From positions 1-64,000 of the forward strand of contig JAEWOD010000032.1 of NCBI GenBank assembly GCA_023461035.1: 64,000 nt of DNA, written 5' to 3'. The position numbers and the translations under genes were made by a program. Positions 43,915 to 52,834 of this stretch are shown piece after piece (position 1 is the first letter of the stretch; every line of letters begins with the position of its first letter). The notes under the pieces are model-generated. The model made no database searches. It was given only the letters and a program-made list of their open reading frames with translations, and was not told where the DNA came from. The DNA is from Bacteroidota bacterium. Its GTDB lineage: Bacteria; Bacteroidota; Bacteroidia; Flavobacteriales; Weeksellaceae.

Positions 43915-45699
43915 ATGAAACAATTTTTTACTTTAGTAACAATCTGCGCATTGAGTTTTTTAAATGCACAGGTTTTTTCAGAAGACTTTAGCGACGGGGT
44001 TCCCGGTGATTTGATTGAAGATACCGTAAATGGTAATTTGAGTTGGACAGACTGTGGAGGTGACACAGGTGGAATTACCTGCAATGACGCAGCGACGTTT
44101 TACCACACCAGCCAATCTGCCTATAACACAGCTTTAGATACGCCTATACTGAATTTGTCGTCAGGCGTTTATAAAGCAAGCTTTACATTGGCAAAAAGAG
44201 AAAAAGATGGTAAAAACAACTGGTTTTTCCTTGAAATTTCAAATGATGGTGGGGACAGCTGGACTACGATTGCCGAGTTTCTTGATGAAATTATAAATCC
44301 AACAACATTTACTTATGTATTAACACCATATAGCCCAAGTGCTGAAACCGTAGTGCGTTTCAGAGGGACAAACAAAGGTGGATATGCTTTGTATTTAGAT
44401 AATATATCTGTGGATGAAGTGACGGGTGATGATGCTTCTGTCCAAAATTTAGATGTTGCCGATATCTTGGTAGCAGGCGATATTCAGGTAAAAGGAACCT
44501 TGGCCAATTTGGGAATCAATCCTATTACTTCTTTTGACTTGAACTGGCAAGTGGATGGTGGTGCAACACATACGCAAAACTATACAGGTCAAAATATTAC
44601 ATCAGGACAGTCATTTAATTTTACCCATTCAGATTTATGGAGTGCTACAGGTGGAAATCACAACTTAAAAGTATGGGTTTCCAATTTGAACATTACAGAC
44701 GTAATTCCGTCCAACAATGAATTTATAAAAGATGTAATGGTAGCTTCCGATGTGAGCTTGAAAGTACCTCTTTTTGAGAAATATTCCAGTTCAACTTGTC
44801 CTCCATGTTATTCTTACAACACCAGTATATACAATCCATTCTATGATAATTATGGACACGACAAAGCTACTTTCATCAGCTATCAGGTTTGGTGGCCAGG
44901 TGCAGGCGACCCTTATGCAGGCGCGTCAGGATCTCCTGTAAGACTGGAAGTTCAAAACCGTGTAAACTATTATAGCATTAACGCAGCTCCAACTGTCGTA
45001 TATCAGGGAGCAGTCTTGGGTATGCCAACCCAACAACAATTGATAGACTATGTGGATGAAACTTATCTAAACGACCGATTGTCGTTCTTTGATATCGAAG
45101 CTGACCATTCTATCAATGGAAACACAATTGATGTTACAGTAGATATTACACCTTATATTTCAGCCAATTATACTGTTCGCGTTATGGTGATTGAAAAACT
45201 AACAACCGAAAATGCTGCAACTAACGGAGAAACAGAATTCCATCATGTATTCATGAAAGGACTTCCAACTCCTTCCGGAACCGATATTTCGTTTGTACAA
45301 GATCAAGTTGAAACTTTGACTTTCTCTCAAGACATGAGCGACACATTTGTAGAAGAAATGGACGATTTGGCTGTGGTGGTATTTATCCAAGATAACCTGA
45401 CAAAACAAATCATTCAATCTCGTTACACAGATGCTTCCAACATCGTTTTGGGAACAAACGATATGAATGTAGCACAGGTAACTCTGGTACCTAATCCGAC
45501 TACGGGAATCGTGAAAATCATGACTGATAAAACTCAGGATGTAAACGTATTTGATTTGACAGGTAAAAGAGTATTCACTCAGCCAAATGTGGGTGATAAC
45601 ACTACACTTAATTTATCCCATTTATCAAAAGGAGTTTATGTTGTGGTTATGACAGACGACAAAGGTGCTGAAACAGTTAAAAAATTAGTAATTAAATAA
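43915..45699 (+). CDS. T9SS-exported Omp28-like protein 2 (CPPC)
   Basis: 594 residues, a tandem paralogue of the preceding protein with the same domain order: signal peptide (TICALSFLNAQ), anchor-type jelly roll, CARDB-like domain (SFDLNWQVDGG), Omp28/thioredoxin-like domain with KYSSSTCPPCYSY (C295, C298) and INAAPTVVY, and a type A T9SS sorting domain (TLVPNPTTGIVKI to KKLVIK). Between CPPC and cis-Pro it has about nine extra residues (GASGSPVRLE) absent from paralogue 1. It has its own promoter and terminator-like signals. Confidence 0.88.
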   Translation: MKQFFTLVTICALSFLNAQVFSEDFSDGVPGDLIEDTVNGNLSWTDCGGDTGGITCNDAATFYHTSQSAYNTALDTPILNLSSGVYKASFTLAKREKDGKNNWFFLEISNDGGDSWTTIAEFLDEIINPTTFTYVLTPYSPSAETVVRFRGTNKGGYALYLDNISVDEVTGDDASVQNLDVADILVAGDIQVKGTLANLGINPITSFDLNWQVDGGATHTQNYTGQNITSGQSFNFTHSDLWSATGGNHNLKVWVSNLNITDVIPSNNEFIKDVMVASDVSLKVPLFEKYSSSTCPPCYSYNTSIYNPFYDNYGHDKATFISYQVWWPGAGDPYAGASGSPVRLEVQNRVNYYSINAAPTVVYQGAVLGMPTQQQLIDYVDETYLNDRLSFFDIEADHSINGNTIDVTVDITPYISANYTVRVMVIEKLTTENAATNGETEFHHVFMKGLPTPSGTDISFVQDQVETLTFSQDMSDTFVEEMDDLAVVVFIQDNLTKQIIQSRYTDASNIVLGTNDMNVAQVTLVPNPTTGIVKIMTDKTQDVNVFDLTGKRVFTQPNVGDNTTLNLSHLSKGVYVVVMTDDKGAETVKKLVIK

Positions 45700-45705
45700 T
45701 AAAAC

Positions 45706-45729
45706 GGGTTGCCCTAAACCGGGCAACCC
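45706..45729 (+). other. Intercistronic stem-loop
   Basis: Perfect 9-bp GC-rich stem GGGTTGCCC/GGGCAACCC with a 6-base loop, 7 bases after one stop codon and 17 before the next ATG. No T-run follows on the plus strand, so it may stabilise or partly terminate the transcript. Confidence 0.55.
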
Positions 45730-45746
45730 TCCTTAAAATTAAAAAA

Positions 45747-46505
45747 ATGAAAAAAGTATTTTTTACCGCTATTTTGAGTATAGGTGTGTTAGGTTTCTCA
45801 TTTGGTCAAAATCAGGATTACCGGGTGATGAATTCTTATAACACATTGGATACAAATGATGATACTGAAATAGAAGAAGGATTTGTTTTCACTTCGAATT
45901 CAGTGGAAGAGGCAGACGGACTCTTTTTTTTAACATACAATGATTCAGGCGCACCCATTAATATGCAAATAGAATGTACAGGTGTTTCAACTGCAGGAGA
46001 TGACGCATCAGGTATGCAGGTTTGCTATGGTTTATGTATTCCGGCCATTGAAGTTTTCCAATATATCCCGGGATATCCTGTTGCCATACCTGCCGGAAAT
46101 CACCAAGGTTTCACTACTGACCACTTCATTCACTATGAAGAAACAGATGAAGTAATTGAATATGAATTTCGATTTTTCCAAATGGATGAAGACGGATTTG
46201 ATATTGAAAATACAAACCTTAACATTACCTATCGGTATGATAAAAATGCCATGGGTGTTTCAGATGTTAACTCCATTTCAATTGCACAGGTTTACCCGAC
46301 TGTCGTGAAAAATTCAACCACAGTTGAGTTGAAAGAAAACGCACAAGTGCAAATCGTTAATTTAGAAGGAAAACTTGTAAAAACAACCAGCTTAAATGCC
46401 GGAAAATCTACATTGGATATGTCAGGAATTGCTCCGGGAGTTTACTGGATTAAATTTAAAGGCGTTTCCGGAACTTCAACTATGAAAAAAGTTGTAGTGA
46501 AATAA
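45747..46505 (+). CDS. T9SS-secreted protein of unknown function
   Basis: 252 residues with a signal peptide (FFTAILSIGVLGFSFGQ) and a type A T9SS sorting domain at about 172-252 (IAQVYPTVVKNSTTVELKEN, IVNLEGKLVKT, GIAPGVYWIKF, KKVVVK). The passenger of about 150 residues is beta-rich with three cysteines (IECTG, VCYGLCIP). No catalytic motif seen. It is probably co-transcribed with the upstream Omp28-like gene through the intercistronic hairpin. Confidence 0.8.
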   Translation: MKKVFFTAILSIGVLGFSFGQNQDYRVMNSYNTLDTNDDTEIEEGFVFTSNSVEEADGLFFLTYNDSGAPINMQIECTGVSTAGDDASGMQVCYGLCIPAIEVFQYIPGYPVAIPAGNHQGFTTDHFIHYEETDEVIEYEFRFFQMDEDGFDIENTNLNITYRYDKNAMGVSDVNSISIAQVYPTVVKNSTTVELKENAQVQIVNLEGKLVKTTSLNAGKSTLDMSGIAPGVYWIKFKGVSGTSTMKKVVVK

Positions 46506-46525
46506 TCTCAGAATTTAATTATACC

Positions 46526-46557
46526 AAAAAGCCGTCCTGAATTTCAAGACGGCTTTT
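46526..46557. terminator. Bidirectional terminator
   Basis: AAAAGCCGTC/GACGGCTTTT stem with an 11-base loop between converging genes. The stem is the same sequence as in the terminator at 38323-38347. Confidence 0.8.
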
Positions 46558-46574
46558 CTATTATGTTCAATTCA

Positions 46575-47345
46575 TTACTTCTTATCCAATGCTCCAAAAA
46601 CGTCCTGTAAAACAGAAGTCGTTCTGAAAACCGCATTGTTTCGTATTCCGGATTCTTTGTCCGCGACCATTTTAAAAACGCCTTTCAGTGCTTGTTGTGT
46701 CACATATTGATTCAAATCGGTTGTTACGTTTTTACCCGTAAACATATTGTAACTTGTGATCAATTTATTCCAAACTTTATCCGCACCTACTTTTCCAAGC
46801 GATGCCTGTACTTTCGGTTCAAAAGCATTGTAAAGCTGTTCAGATGTTTTAACTTCCAGATAATCCGTAGCTGCGTTATCTCCGCTGAGTAGAATATTTT
46901 TTGCATCATCAAACGACATCGTAGTGATGGCGTTTGCAAAAATAGGAGCCGCCTCCGTTACCGCATCTTCTGCCGCACGATTGAATAGTTTAACGCTTTC
47001 ATCTGCCAGACTGCTTAGTCCGAAACTTCTCAATACATTTTCCACTTTGCGCAATTCTTCCGGCATCAGGATTTTGACCAATTCATTTTTAAAATAACCA
47101 TCCTGCGCGGAAAGTTTATCAATTCCTTCTTCCACACCCAAATTCAGAGCCTGCTTTAATGCAGTTGAAACTTCAGCAGAGCTCAAACCTGACAAATCCA
47201 CATTTCCAGAAGACGAATTAGATTTTGTGTCCGAAGTTTTGATGCCTGTTACTTTCTCGATTCCTCCCAAAACGTCGCCGATGGTTTGCGATTGGGCATT
47301 TATACAGATCAAAACGGTTCCGATGGTAAATAATAATTTTTTCAT
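46575..47345 (-). CDS. DUF4197 family secreted protein
   Basis: 256 residues with a signal peptide (LFTIGTVLICINAQSQ). Mostly helical: LSSAEVSTALKQALNLGVEE, ILMPEELRKVENVLRS, FNRAAEDAVTEAAPIFANAI, and a C-terminal helix pair. This is the DUF4197 pattern, a periplasmic helical protein of unknown function in Bacteroidota and Proteobacteria. It lies 53 bases downstream of the helicase gene on the same strand. Confidence 0.9.
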   Translation of the reverse strand: MKKLLFTIGTVLICINAQSQTIGDVLGGIEKVTGIKTSDTKSNSSSGNVDLSGLSSAEVSTALKQALNLGVEEGIDKLSAQDGYFKNELVKILMPEELRKVENVLRSFGLSSLADESVKLFNRAAEDAVTEAAPIFANAITTMSFDDAKNILLSGDNAATDYLEVKTSEQLYNAFEPKVQASLGKVGADKVWNKLITSYNMFTGKNVTTDLNQYVTQQALKGVFKMVADKESGIRNNAVFRTTSVLQDVFGALDKK

Positions 47346-47398
47346 TTTTTAGATTTAATGATTAAAAGAAATTGATTCAATACAAATCTTGTGCATTT

Positions 47399-49720
47399 TT
47401 ATCCGATGACCTTTAATTTGGCAAAATTTAACAATAGCTTTTTCTCCCCCGCATTGTCAAATAAAACGGTCGCTTTCACGTTGTCCGGCTCTCCTTCCAG
47501 CGAAATGACTTTTCCTCGCCCGAATCGGTCATGCATCACGATTTTTCCTGAACTCAATTCCACATTTTCACCATTGGATTGATTGATGATGTTGGCTTGA
47601 GCAATCGGTTTAAAGCTCGCTTTTGGTTTTAAAGGAGTAGCAGGATTTTTAGCTTCCGGTTTTTTACGTTCGAATTTAGGAATCTGCGAATAGTCATCAT
47701 CAAACAAATTGACATTCAATCCGCTTTTATTGATGGGGAGTCCTGCATTCAGATTTTTCCATTCCAAATATTTATCGTCAATTTCTTCCAAAAAACGACT
47801 TGGCTCACTGTCCACAATTTTTCCCCAACGAAAACGCGAAACCGAATAGGTGAGTTGCGCAAATTTTTCAGCTCTCGTCAGTGCCACATAAAATAATCGC
47901 CTTTCCTCTTCCAACTCTTGTCTCGTATTCAGATTCATCATGGAAGGAAACAAATTCTCTTCCAAACCAACGATGAAAACCGCCGGAAATTCCAATCCTT
48001 TTGCCAGATGGACTGTCATCAGGGAAACCTTGTTGTCATCATCATCCGAATTGTCAGCATCCGTAGCCAAAGCCACATTTTCCAAAAATCCGCTTAGCGA
48101 TGGGTCGCCCTCATCCAATTGTTTTTGTTCTTCCACATATCCCTGAATACTGTTCAGCAATTCCTGTATGTTTTCCAATCGGGAAATTCCTTCCGGTGTA
48201 TCATCTTCTTTCAGCGTTTTGATGAGTCCGGTCGTTTTGGCAACTTGAGAAGCTACTTCATAGACATCATGATTCTGCAACATCACTTTGAAACTTTTGA
48301 TCATGATAATGAAATCATTCAGTTTTTGTGCAGTTGGAGCATTCAATCCGATTTTTGAATTGAATTGCCCTATGTTTTCCAGAATTTCGTAAATCGTTTT
48401 ATCTAATTCTCCTGAAGCAACGGTCAATTTGTTCAATGTTGTCTGGCCAATTCCTCTTGCCGGATAATTGATAATCCGAAGCAGGGCTTCTTCATCATTT
48501 TGATTGATTAACAAACGCAAATAGGCAATCAAATCTTTGATTTCCTTTCGTTGGAAAAACGAAGTTCCACCGTAAACCCGATACGGCAAATTTCGCTTGC
48601 GGAGTGCTTCTTCTATCGCCCGGGATTGTGCATTTGTTCGGTATAAAACTGCAATGTCTTTGTGTTTCAAATGTTCACTTACTTCCAATTCCCAGATTTG
48701 CGAAGCCACATAACGAGCTTCGTCTGCATCGGTCAGTGCGCGGTAAACGGGAATGGTTTGTCCCTGATCATTGGCCGTCCAGACATTTTTTTCCAATTGA
48801 TCTTTGTTCTGTGCTATGATTTGATTGGCGGCACCCACGATGGTTTTTGTCGAACGGTAATTCTGCTCCAGCGGAATCACTCTCGCATCGGAATAATCCT
48901 GTTGGAACGATAAAATATTCCGGATGTTGGCCCCGCGAAAGGCATAGATGCTTTGTGCATCATCGCCTACAACGCACAAATTTTCATAACGGGAAGCCAA
49001 TGCTTTTACAATCAAGTACTGCGAATGATTCGTATCCTGATACTCGTCGACCAGAATGTATTTGAAACGTTCCTGGTATTTTGCCAGCACTTCCGGAAAA
49101 CGGGTCAGAACTTCATTGGTTCGAAGCAATAGATCATCAAAATCCATCGCTCCCGATTTGAAACATTTGTCGACATAAGCCCGATACACTTCCCCCATTT
49201 TGGGGCGCATGGCAGCGGCATCAGCTTCTATCAGTTCAGGTGTGTTATGATAGGCTCTAACCGTGATTAAATTGTTTTTGAATTGGGAAATCCGGTGCAG
49301 AACTTGTTTTGTTTTGTAAATGTCTTTGTCCAATTGCAATTCTTCCAAAACTTTTTTCATGACACTTTGCGTATCCTGCGTATCGTAAATCGTGAAATCG
49401 GAAGGATAACCCAACCGGGTAGCTTCCACTCTCAGAATTCTCGCGAAAACAGAGTGAAAAGTTCCCATCCATAAATTTTTGGCTTCTGTAGCACCGACTA
49501 CCTTAGAAATCCGGTCTTTCATTTCCCGTGCAGCCTTATTGGTAAAAGTAAGCGCAAGAATATTGAAAGGATCCACACCATTTTCAATCAGATGTGCAAT
49601 ACGATATGTTAAAACCCTGGTTTTTCCTGAACCTGCTCCGGCAATGACCATCAGCGGTCCTTCAGTTGCTTCAACAGCTTTTCGTTGAGGTTCGTTCAGT
49701 TCATCTAAATAATTCTTCAT
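47399..49720 (-). CDS. PcrA/UvrD-type DNA helicase
   Basis: 773 residues, superfamily 1. Walker A AGAGSGKTRVLTYR, motif Ia TFTNKAAREMKDRI, motif II LVDEYQDTNHSQY, motif III VGDDAQSIYAFRGA, motif IV EQNYRSTK, motif V VSLMTVHLAKGLEFPAVF, motif VI LFYVALTRAEK. The C-terminal tail (DRFGRGKVISLEGEPDNVKA) is the Tudor-like RNA-polymerase/DNA-contact domain seen in PcrA. It acts in repair and clearing of replication or transcription blocks. Full length. Confidence 0.95.
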   Translation of the reverse strand: MKNYLDELNEPQRKAVEATEGPLMVIAGAGSGKTRVLTYRIAHLIENGVDPFNILALTFTNKAAREMKDRISKVVGATEAKNLWMGTFHSVFARILRVEATRLGYPSDFTIYDTQDTQSVMKKVLEELQLDKDIYKTKQVLHRISQFKNNLITVRAYHNTPELIEADAAAMRPKMGEVYRAYVDKCFKSGAMDFDDLLLRTNEVLTRFPEVLAKYQERFKYILVDEYQDTNHSQYLIVKALASRYENLCVVGDDAQSIYAFRGANIRNILSFQQDYSDARVIPLEQNYRSTKTIVGAANQIIAQNKDQLEKNVWTANDQGQTIPVYRALTDADEARYVASQIWELEVSEHLKHKDIAVLYRTNAQSRAIEEALRKRNLPYRVYGGTSFFQRKEIKDLIAYLRLLINQNDEEALLRIINYPARGIGQTTLNKLTVASGELDKTIYEILENIGQFNSKIGLNAPTAQKLNDFIIMIKSFKVMLQNHDVYEVASQVAKTTGLIKTLKEDDTPEGISRLENIQELLNSIQGYVEEQKQLDEGDPSLSGFLENVALATDADNSDDDDNKVSLMTVHLAKGLEFPAVFIVGLEENLFPSMMNLNTRQELEEERRLFYVALTRAEKFAQLTYSVSRFRWGKIVDSEPSRFLEEIDDKYLEWKNLNAGLPINKSGLNVNLFDDDYSQIPKFERKKPEAKNPATPLKPKASFKPIAQANIINQSNGENVELSSGKIVMHDRFGRGKVISLEGEPDNVKATVLFDNAGEKKLLLNFAKLKVIG

Positions 49721-49800
49721 TTGCTACAAATTTAAAAATTAGATAGGAGATAGCGAGATAGAATCAATTGATTTCTTTATTAAATAGGAAAATATTGTTT

Positions 49801-49808
49801 TACATTTG
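49801..49808 (+). promoter_or_regulatory. -7 element of the locus regulator gene
   Basis: TACATTTG ends 6 bases before the ATG at 49815. If used, transcription starts at or very near the start codon. Confidence 0.45.
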
Positions 49809-49814
49809 GTATGT

Positions 49815-52598
49815 ATGATAAGTCGGTTACTTTCATTTATTCTTTTATTTGGAGGAGTGGTTTGGGCACAGGAGTTTCCTCCAATTATCAATTTCCCTAA
49901 AGAATCCTACCAAGGAGGAAATCAAAACTGGATGATTTCAGGTGCAGAATCTGGTTTTATTTATGCGGCCAATAATAAAGGACTGCTTGAATTTGATGGT
50001 TCAAAATGGCGGATTTATCCTTCGCCCAATCAAAGTATCTTTCGGTCGGCAAAGGTCATAGGAGACAGAATTTATGTAGGCTGTTACCGTGAATTTGGTT
50101 ATTGGAAATCAGATCAGTTTGGGAAGTTAGTGTACCATTCTATAAGTTATGAAATTCTGAATCAAATAAAGTCAGATGAGCAGTTTTGGAATATTATTGA
50201 AAATGGGGAATCTGTTTTATTTCAGTCTTTGAATCAACTTTTTTTATATGATAGGAAATCAGAGAACGTAAATAGAATTGTTTCGGGAGAAACCATCTCA
50301 AAAGTTTATAAAGCCGGGAACCGGGTTTTTTATCAGGTATTTGGAAAAGGTTTGTTTGAAATATTAAAAGGAAAAAGCAAATTAGTAAGTAACGATGAGC
50401 TCTTTAAAAGCAGTAAAGTGGTATCGGTTTTTGAGGGTTCAAATGGCCTTCAGATTCATTTTCAATATGAGGGTTTTTATGAATTTTTGAATGGGAAATT
50501 AAATAAAGTGCCCACTTCACTTCCTTCACTGAATTTGTATACAAGTTTAAAATTGTCCAACGGAAATTATGCTTTGGGAACTGTTTCAAGTGGATTGTAT
50601 ATTACTGATAGCCACTACCAATCGCTTTATCATATTCAACAATCAGATGGTTTATCCAATAACACGATTCTTTCTCTTTTTGAAGATGAAAAGCATAATC
50701 TGTGGTTGGGATTGGACAACGGTGTAGACTGTATAAATCTTGAAACAACCATGGTTTCTTATGATGATAAAAATGGCATTTTGGGGACGGTATATACTTC
50801 GATTTTATTTGAGGAAAAATTATACATAGGAACCAATCAGGGGTTGTTTGCTAAGACTTATAAAACCAATGATCCCTATAAATTGGTTGAGAATACAAAA
50901 GGGCAGGTTTGGTCTTTGTTTCTGTATGACGGTACTTTGTTTTGCGGGCATGATTTGGGGACTTTTTCTGTAAAAGACTGGACAGCACTACCGGTTCATA
51001 AAGGAAATGGTACTTGGAAGTTTGTGGAAACGGAAGATAAAAACCTTTTATTGACAGGGAATTATGAGGGTTTATCGGTTTTGGAGAAAGTAAATGGGAA
51101 CTGGATTTTTCGAAACCGAATTAATGGGTTTGATATTTCCAGCCGTTTTGTTGAAATAATCGGTAAAAATGTATATGTAAACCATGAATACAAGGGAGTT
51201 ATGCGTTTTAAGCTGGATGACGATTTGCGCACAGCATATCAATTAAAAATTTATAACTACCCGAAAAAGGGGAATAATTCGAGTATTGCGAAATTTAACC
51301 AGACTATTTTTTATGGTTCTGAAGAAGGGATTTTTCAGTTAGATGAGGCTTCTCAAAAGTTTATTCGAAACGAAAACCTCTCTGAAATTTACAAGGATGG
51401 GAATTTTGTTTCCGGTAAGTTGGTTTCCGAGGAAGGTAATCTGCTATGGGTTTTCGGAAAGGAAAATATAAGCCGAGTAGAAGGATTGGCTTTAAGTAAA
51501 GAGTTTAAAATAAATTCGATACCTATTGATTATATTTATTCTGGTTCCCTTTCCAGTTTTGAAAATATTTCCAAATTAGAAAAGAATAAATATTTGATAG
51601 GGAATTCAAATGGGTATGTCATCATCAATTTAAACAATGTGGAAAGTTTTGACAACCATTTGTACATAAGAGAGATACTAAGTATTTCTAAAAATCAAAA
51701 TGTCAAAAATTTAGATCTCGGAACCAAAAATATTTTAGAAAATCAGCAAAAGAATTTAGTGATTTATTTTACTGTTCCACAATTTACAAAATTAAATAAA
51801 GTGGAATACAGCTACTATTTAAATGATGGTAACCGAAACGGTTGGTCAGAATGGAGTACCCAGGCTTTTGCTGAATTCAATAATTTGAGTTGGGGTGAAT
51901 ATGTTTTTCAGGTGAAAGCAAGAGTAGGGTATGAGGAGATAGATGAAATCAAAGAAGTAAATTTCGTCATTAAAAAACCATGGTATATTTCTACAGTAGC
52001 TGTGATTTTTTATGTTTTCATTTTTGTTTTGTCGGGTTGGCTTATCAATAGGATTTATAAAAAATACTATGAAAAGCAAAATTTAAAAATTATAAAAGAA
52101 AACCAGCGAAAATTAGAAATAAGTGAATTGGAGAGTCAGAAAGAAATCATGAAACTGAAAAATGAGCAACTTGTTTGGGATGTTGAAAATAAAAATAAGG
52201 AACTGGCTTCCTCAACCATGAATATTATCAATAAAAATGAAATTTTGACCAATATCAAAAAGCATTTGGTAAATATCGACTCTGACAGTCAGGAAATAAA
52301 AATGGTAATAAAAATAATTGACAAAAATCTAAATGAAGAAGATAACTGGAATATGTTTGTGGAAACGTTCAATAATGCCGATAAAGATTTCTTAAAAAAA
52401 ATAAAGGAACTTCATCCTTCGCTTACTCCAAATGACCTTAAACTTTCTGCCTATCTCAGATTAAATCTAACTTCAAAAGAAATTGCTTCTCTGTTAAATA
52501 TTTCTGTAAAAAGCGTGGAAGTAAAAAGATACAGGTTGCGCAAAAAACTGAATTTGGAACATGAAGCAGGACTGATTGACTACATATTGAGTTTATAA
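49815..52598 (+). CDS. Membrane propeller regulator with LuxR-type HTH, no kinase
   Basis: 927 residues. Signal segment (LLSFILLFGGVVWAQ), about 650 residues of propeller repeats (NNKGLLEFDGSKWRIYPS, NLWLGLDNGVDCINL), a Y_Y_Y domain (YYLNDGNRNGWSEWST), one transmembrane helix (VAVIFYVFIFVLSGWLI), a coiled coil of about 90 residues, and a C-terminal HTH (LTPNDLKLSAYLRLNLTSKE then LLNISVKSVEVKRYRLRKKL). No H box or ATPase is present, so ligand binding outside should act directly on an inner HTH. It lies immediately upstream of susC/susD and is the likely locus regulator. Confidence 0.92.
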   Translation: MISRLLSFILLFGGVVWAQEFPPIINFPKESYQGGNQNWMISGAESGFIYAANNKGLLEFDGSKWRIYPSPNQSIFRSAKVIGDRIYVGCYREFGYWKSDQFGKLVYHSISYEILNQIKSDEQFWNIIENGESVLFQSLNQLFLYDRKSENVNRIVSGETISKVYKAGNRVFYQVFGKGLFEILKGKSKLVSNDELFKSSKVVSVFEGSNGLQIHFQYEGFYEFLNGKLNKVPTSLPSLNLYTSLKLSNGNYALGTVSSGLYITDSHYQSLYHIQQSDGLSNNTILSLFEDEKHNLWLGLDNGVDCINLETTMVSYDDKNGILGTVYTSILFEEKLYIGTNQGLFAKTYKTNDPYKLVENTKGQVWSLFLYDGTLFCGHDLGTFSVKDWTALPVHKGNGTWKFVETEDKNLLLTGNYEGLSVLEKVNGNWIFRNRINGFDISSRFVEIIGKNVYVNHEYKGVMRFKLDDDLRTAYQLKIYNYPKKGNNSSIAKFNQTIFYGSEEGIFQLDEASQKFIRNENLSEIYKDGNFVSGKLVSEEGNLLWVFGKENISRVEGLALSKEFKINSIPIDYIYSGSLSSFENISKLEKNKYLIGNSNGYVIINLNNVESFDNHLYIREILSISKNQNVKNLDLGTKNILENQQKNLVIYFTVPQFTKLNKVEYSYYLNDGNRNGWSEWSTQAFAEFNNLSWGEYVFQVKARVGYEEIDEIKEVNFVIKKPWYISTVAVIFYVFIFVLSGWLINRIYKKYYEKQNLKIIKENQRKLEISELESQKEIMKLKNEQLVWDVENKNKELASSTMNIINKNEILTNIKKHLVNIDSDSQEIKMVIKIIDKNLNEEDNWNMFVETFNNADKDFLKKIKELHPSLTPNDLKLSAYLRLNLTSKEIASLLNISVKSVEVKRYRLRKKLNLEHEAGLIDYILSL

Positions 52599-52621
52599 TC
52601 ACCTTATCAACTTCTGAAAAC

Positions 52622-52641
52622 ACCACTACATTACCACTACA
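52622..52641 (+). promoter_or_regulatory. Tandem 11-bp-spaced repeat upstream of susC
   Basis: ACCACTACA occurs at 52622-52630 and again at 52633-52641, one helical turn apart, in the 236-base gap before susC. A CCAT-G-ATGG dyad lies about 50 bases further on. No convincing -7 element was found in this gap. Confidence 0.4.
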
Positions 52642-52834
52642 ATATGCTTAAATTATCAAAATTATAACGTTTGAGTTGGAATAATGCCATGATGGTAATC
52701 AACCTTAAAGTATAGTTTCGTGGAGATTTTCTAATTAATTTTCAGAATTTTTCCGTTTGTAGATTTTTTGTAGTGTAAAGATTTTAGGGATTCATAATAT
52801 GAATACGTTATTTAGTGTATATAAAACACAAAAT

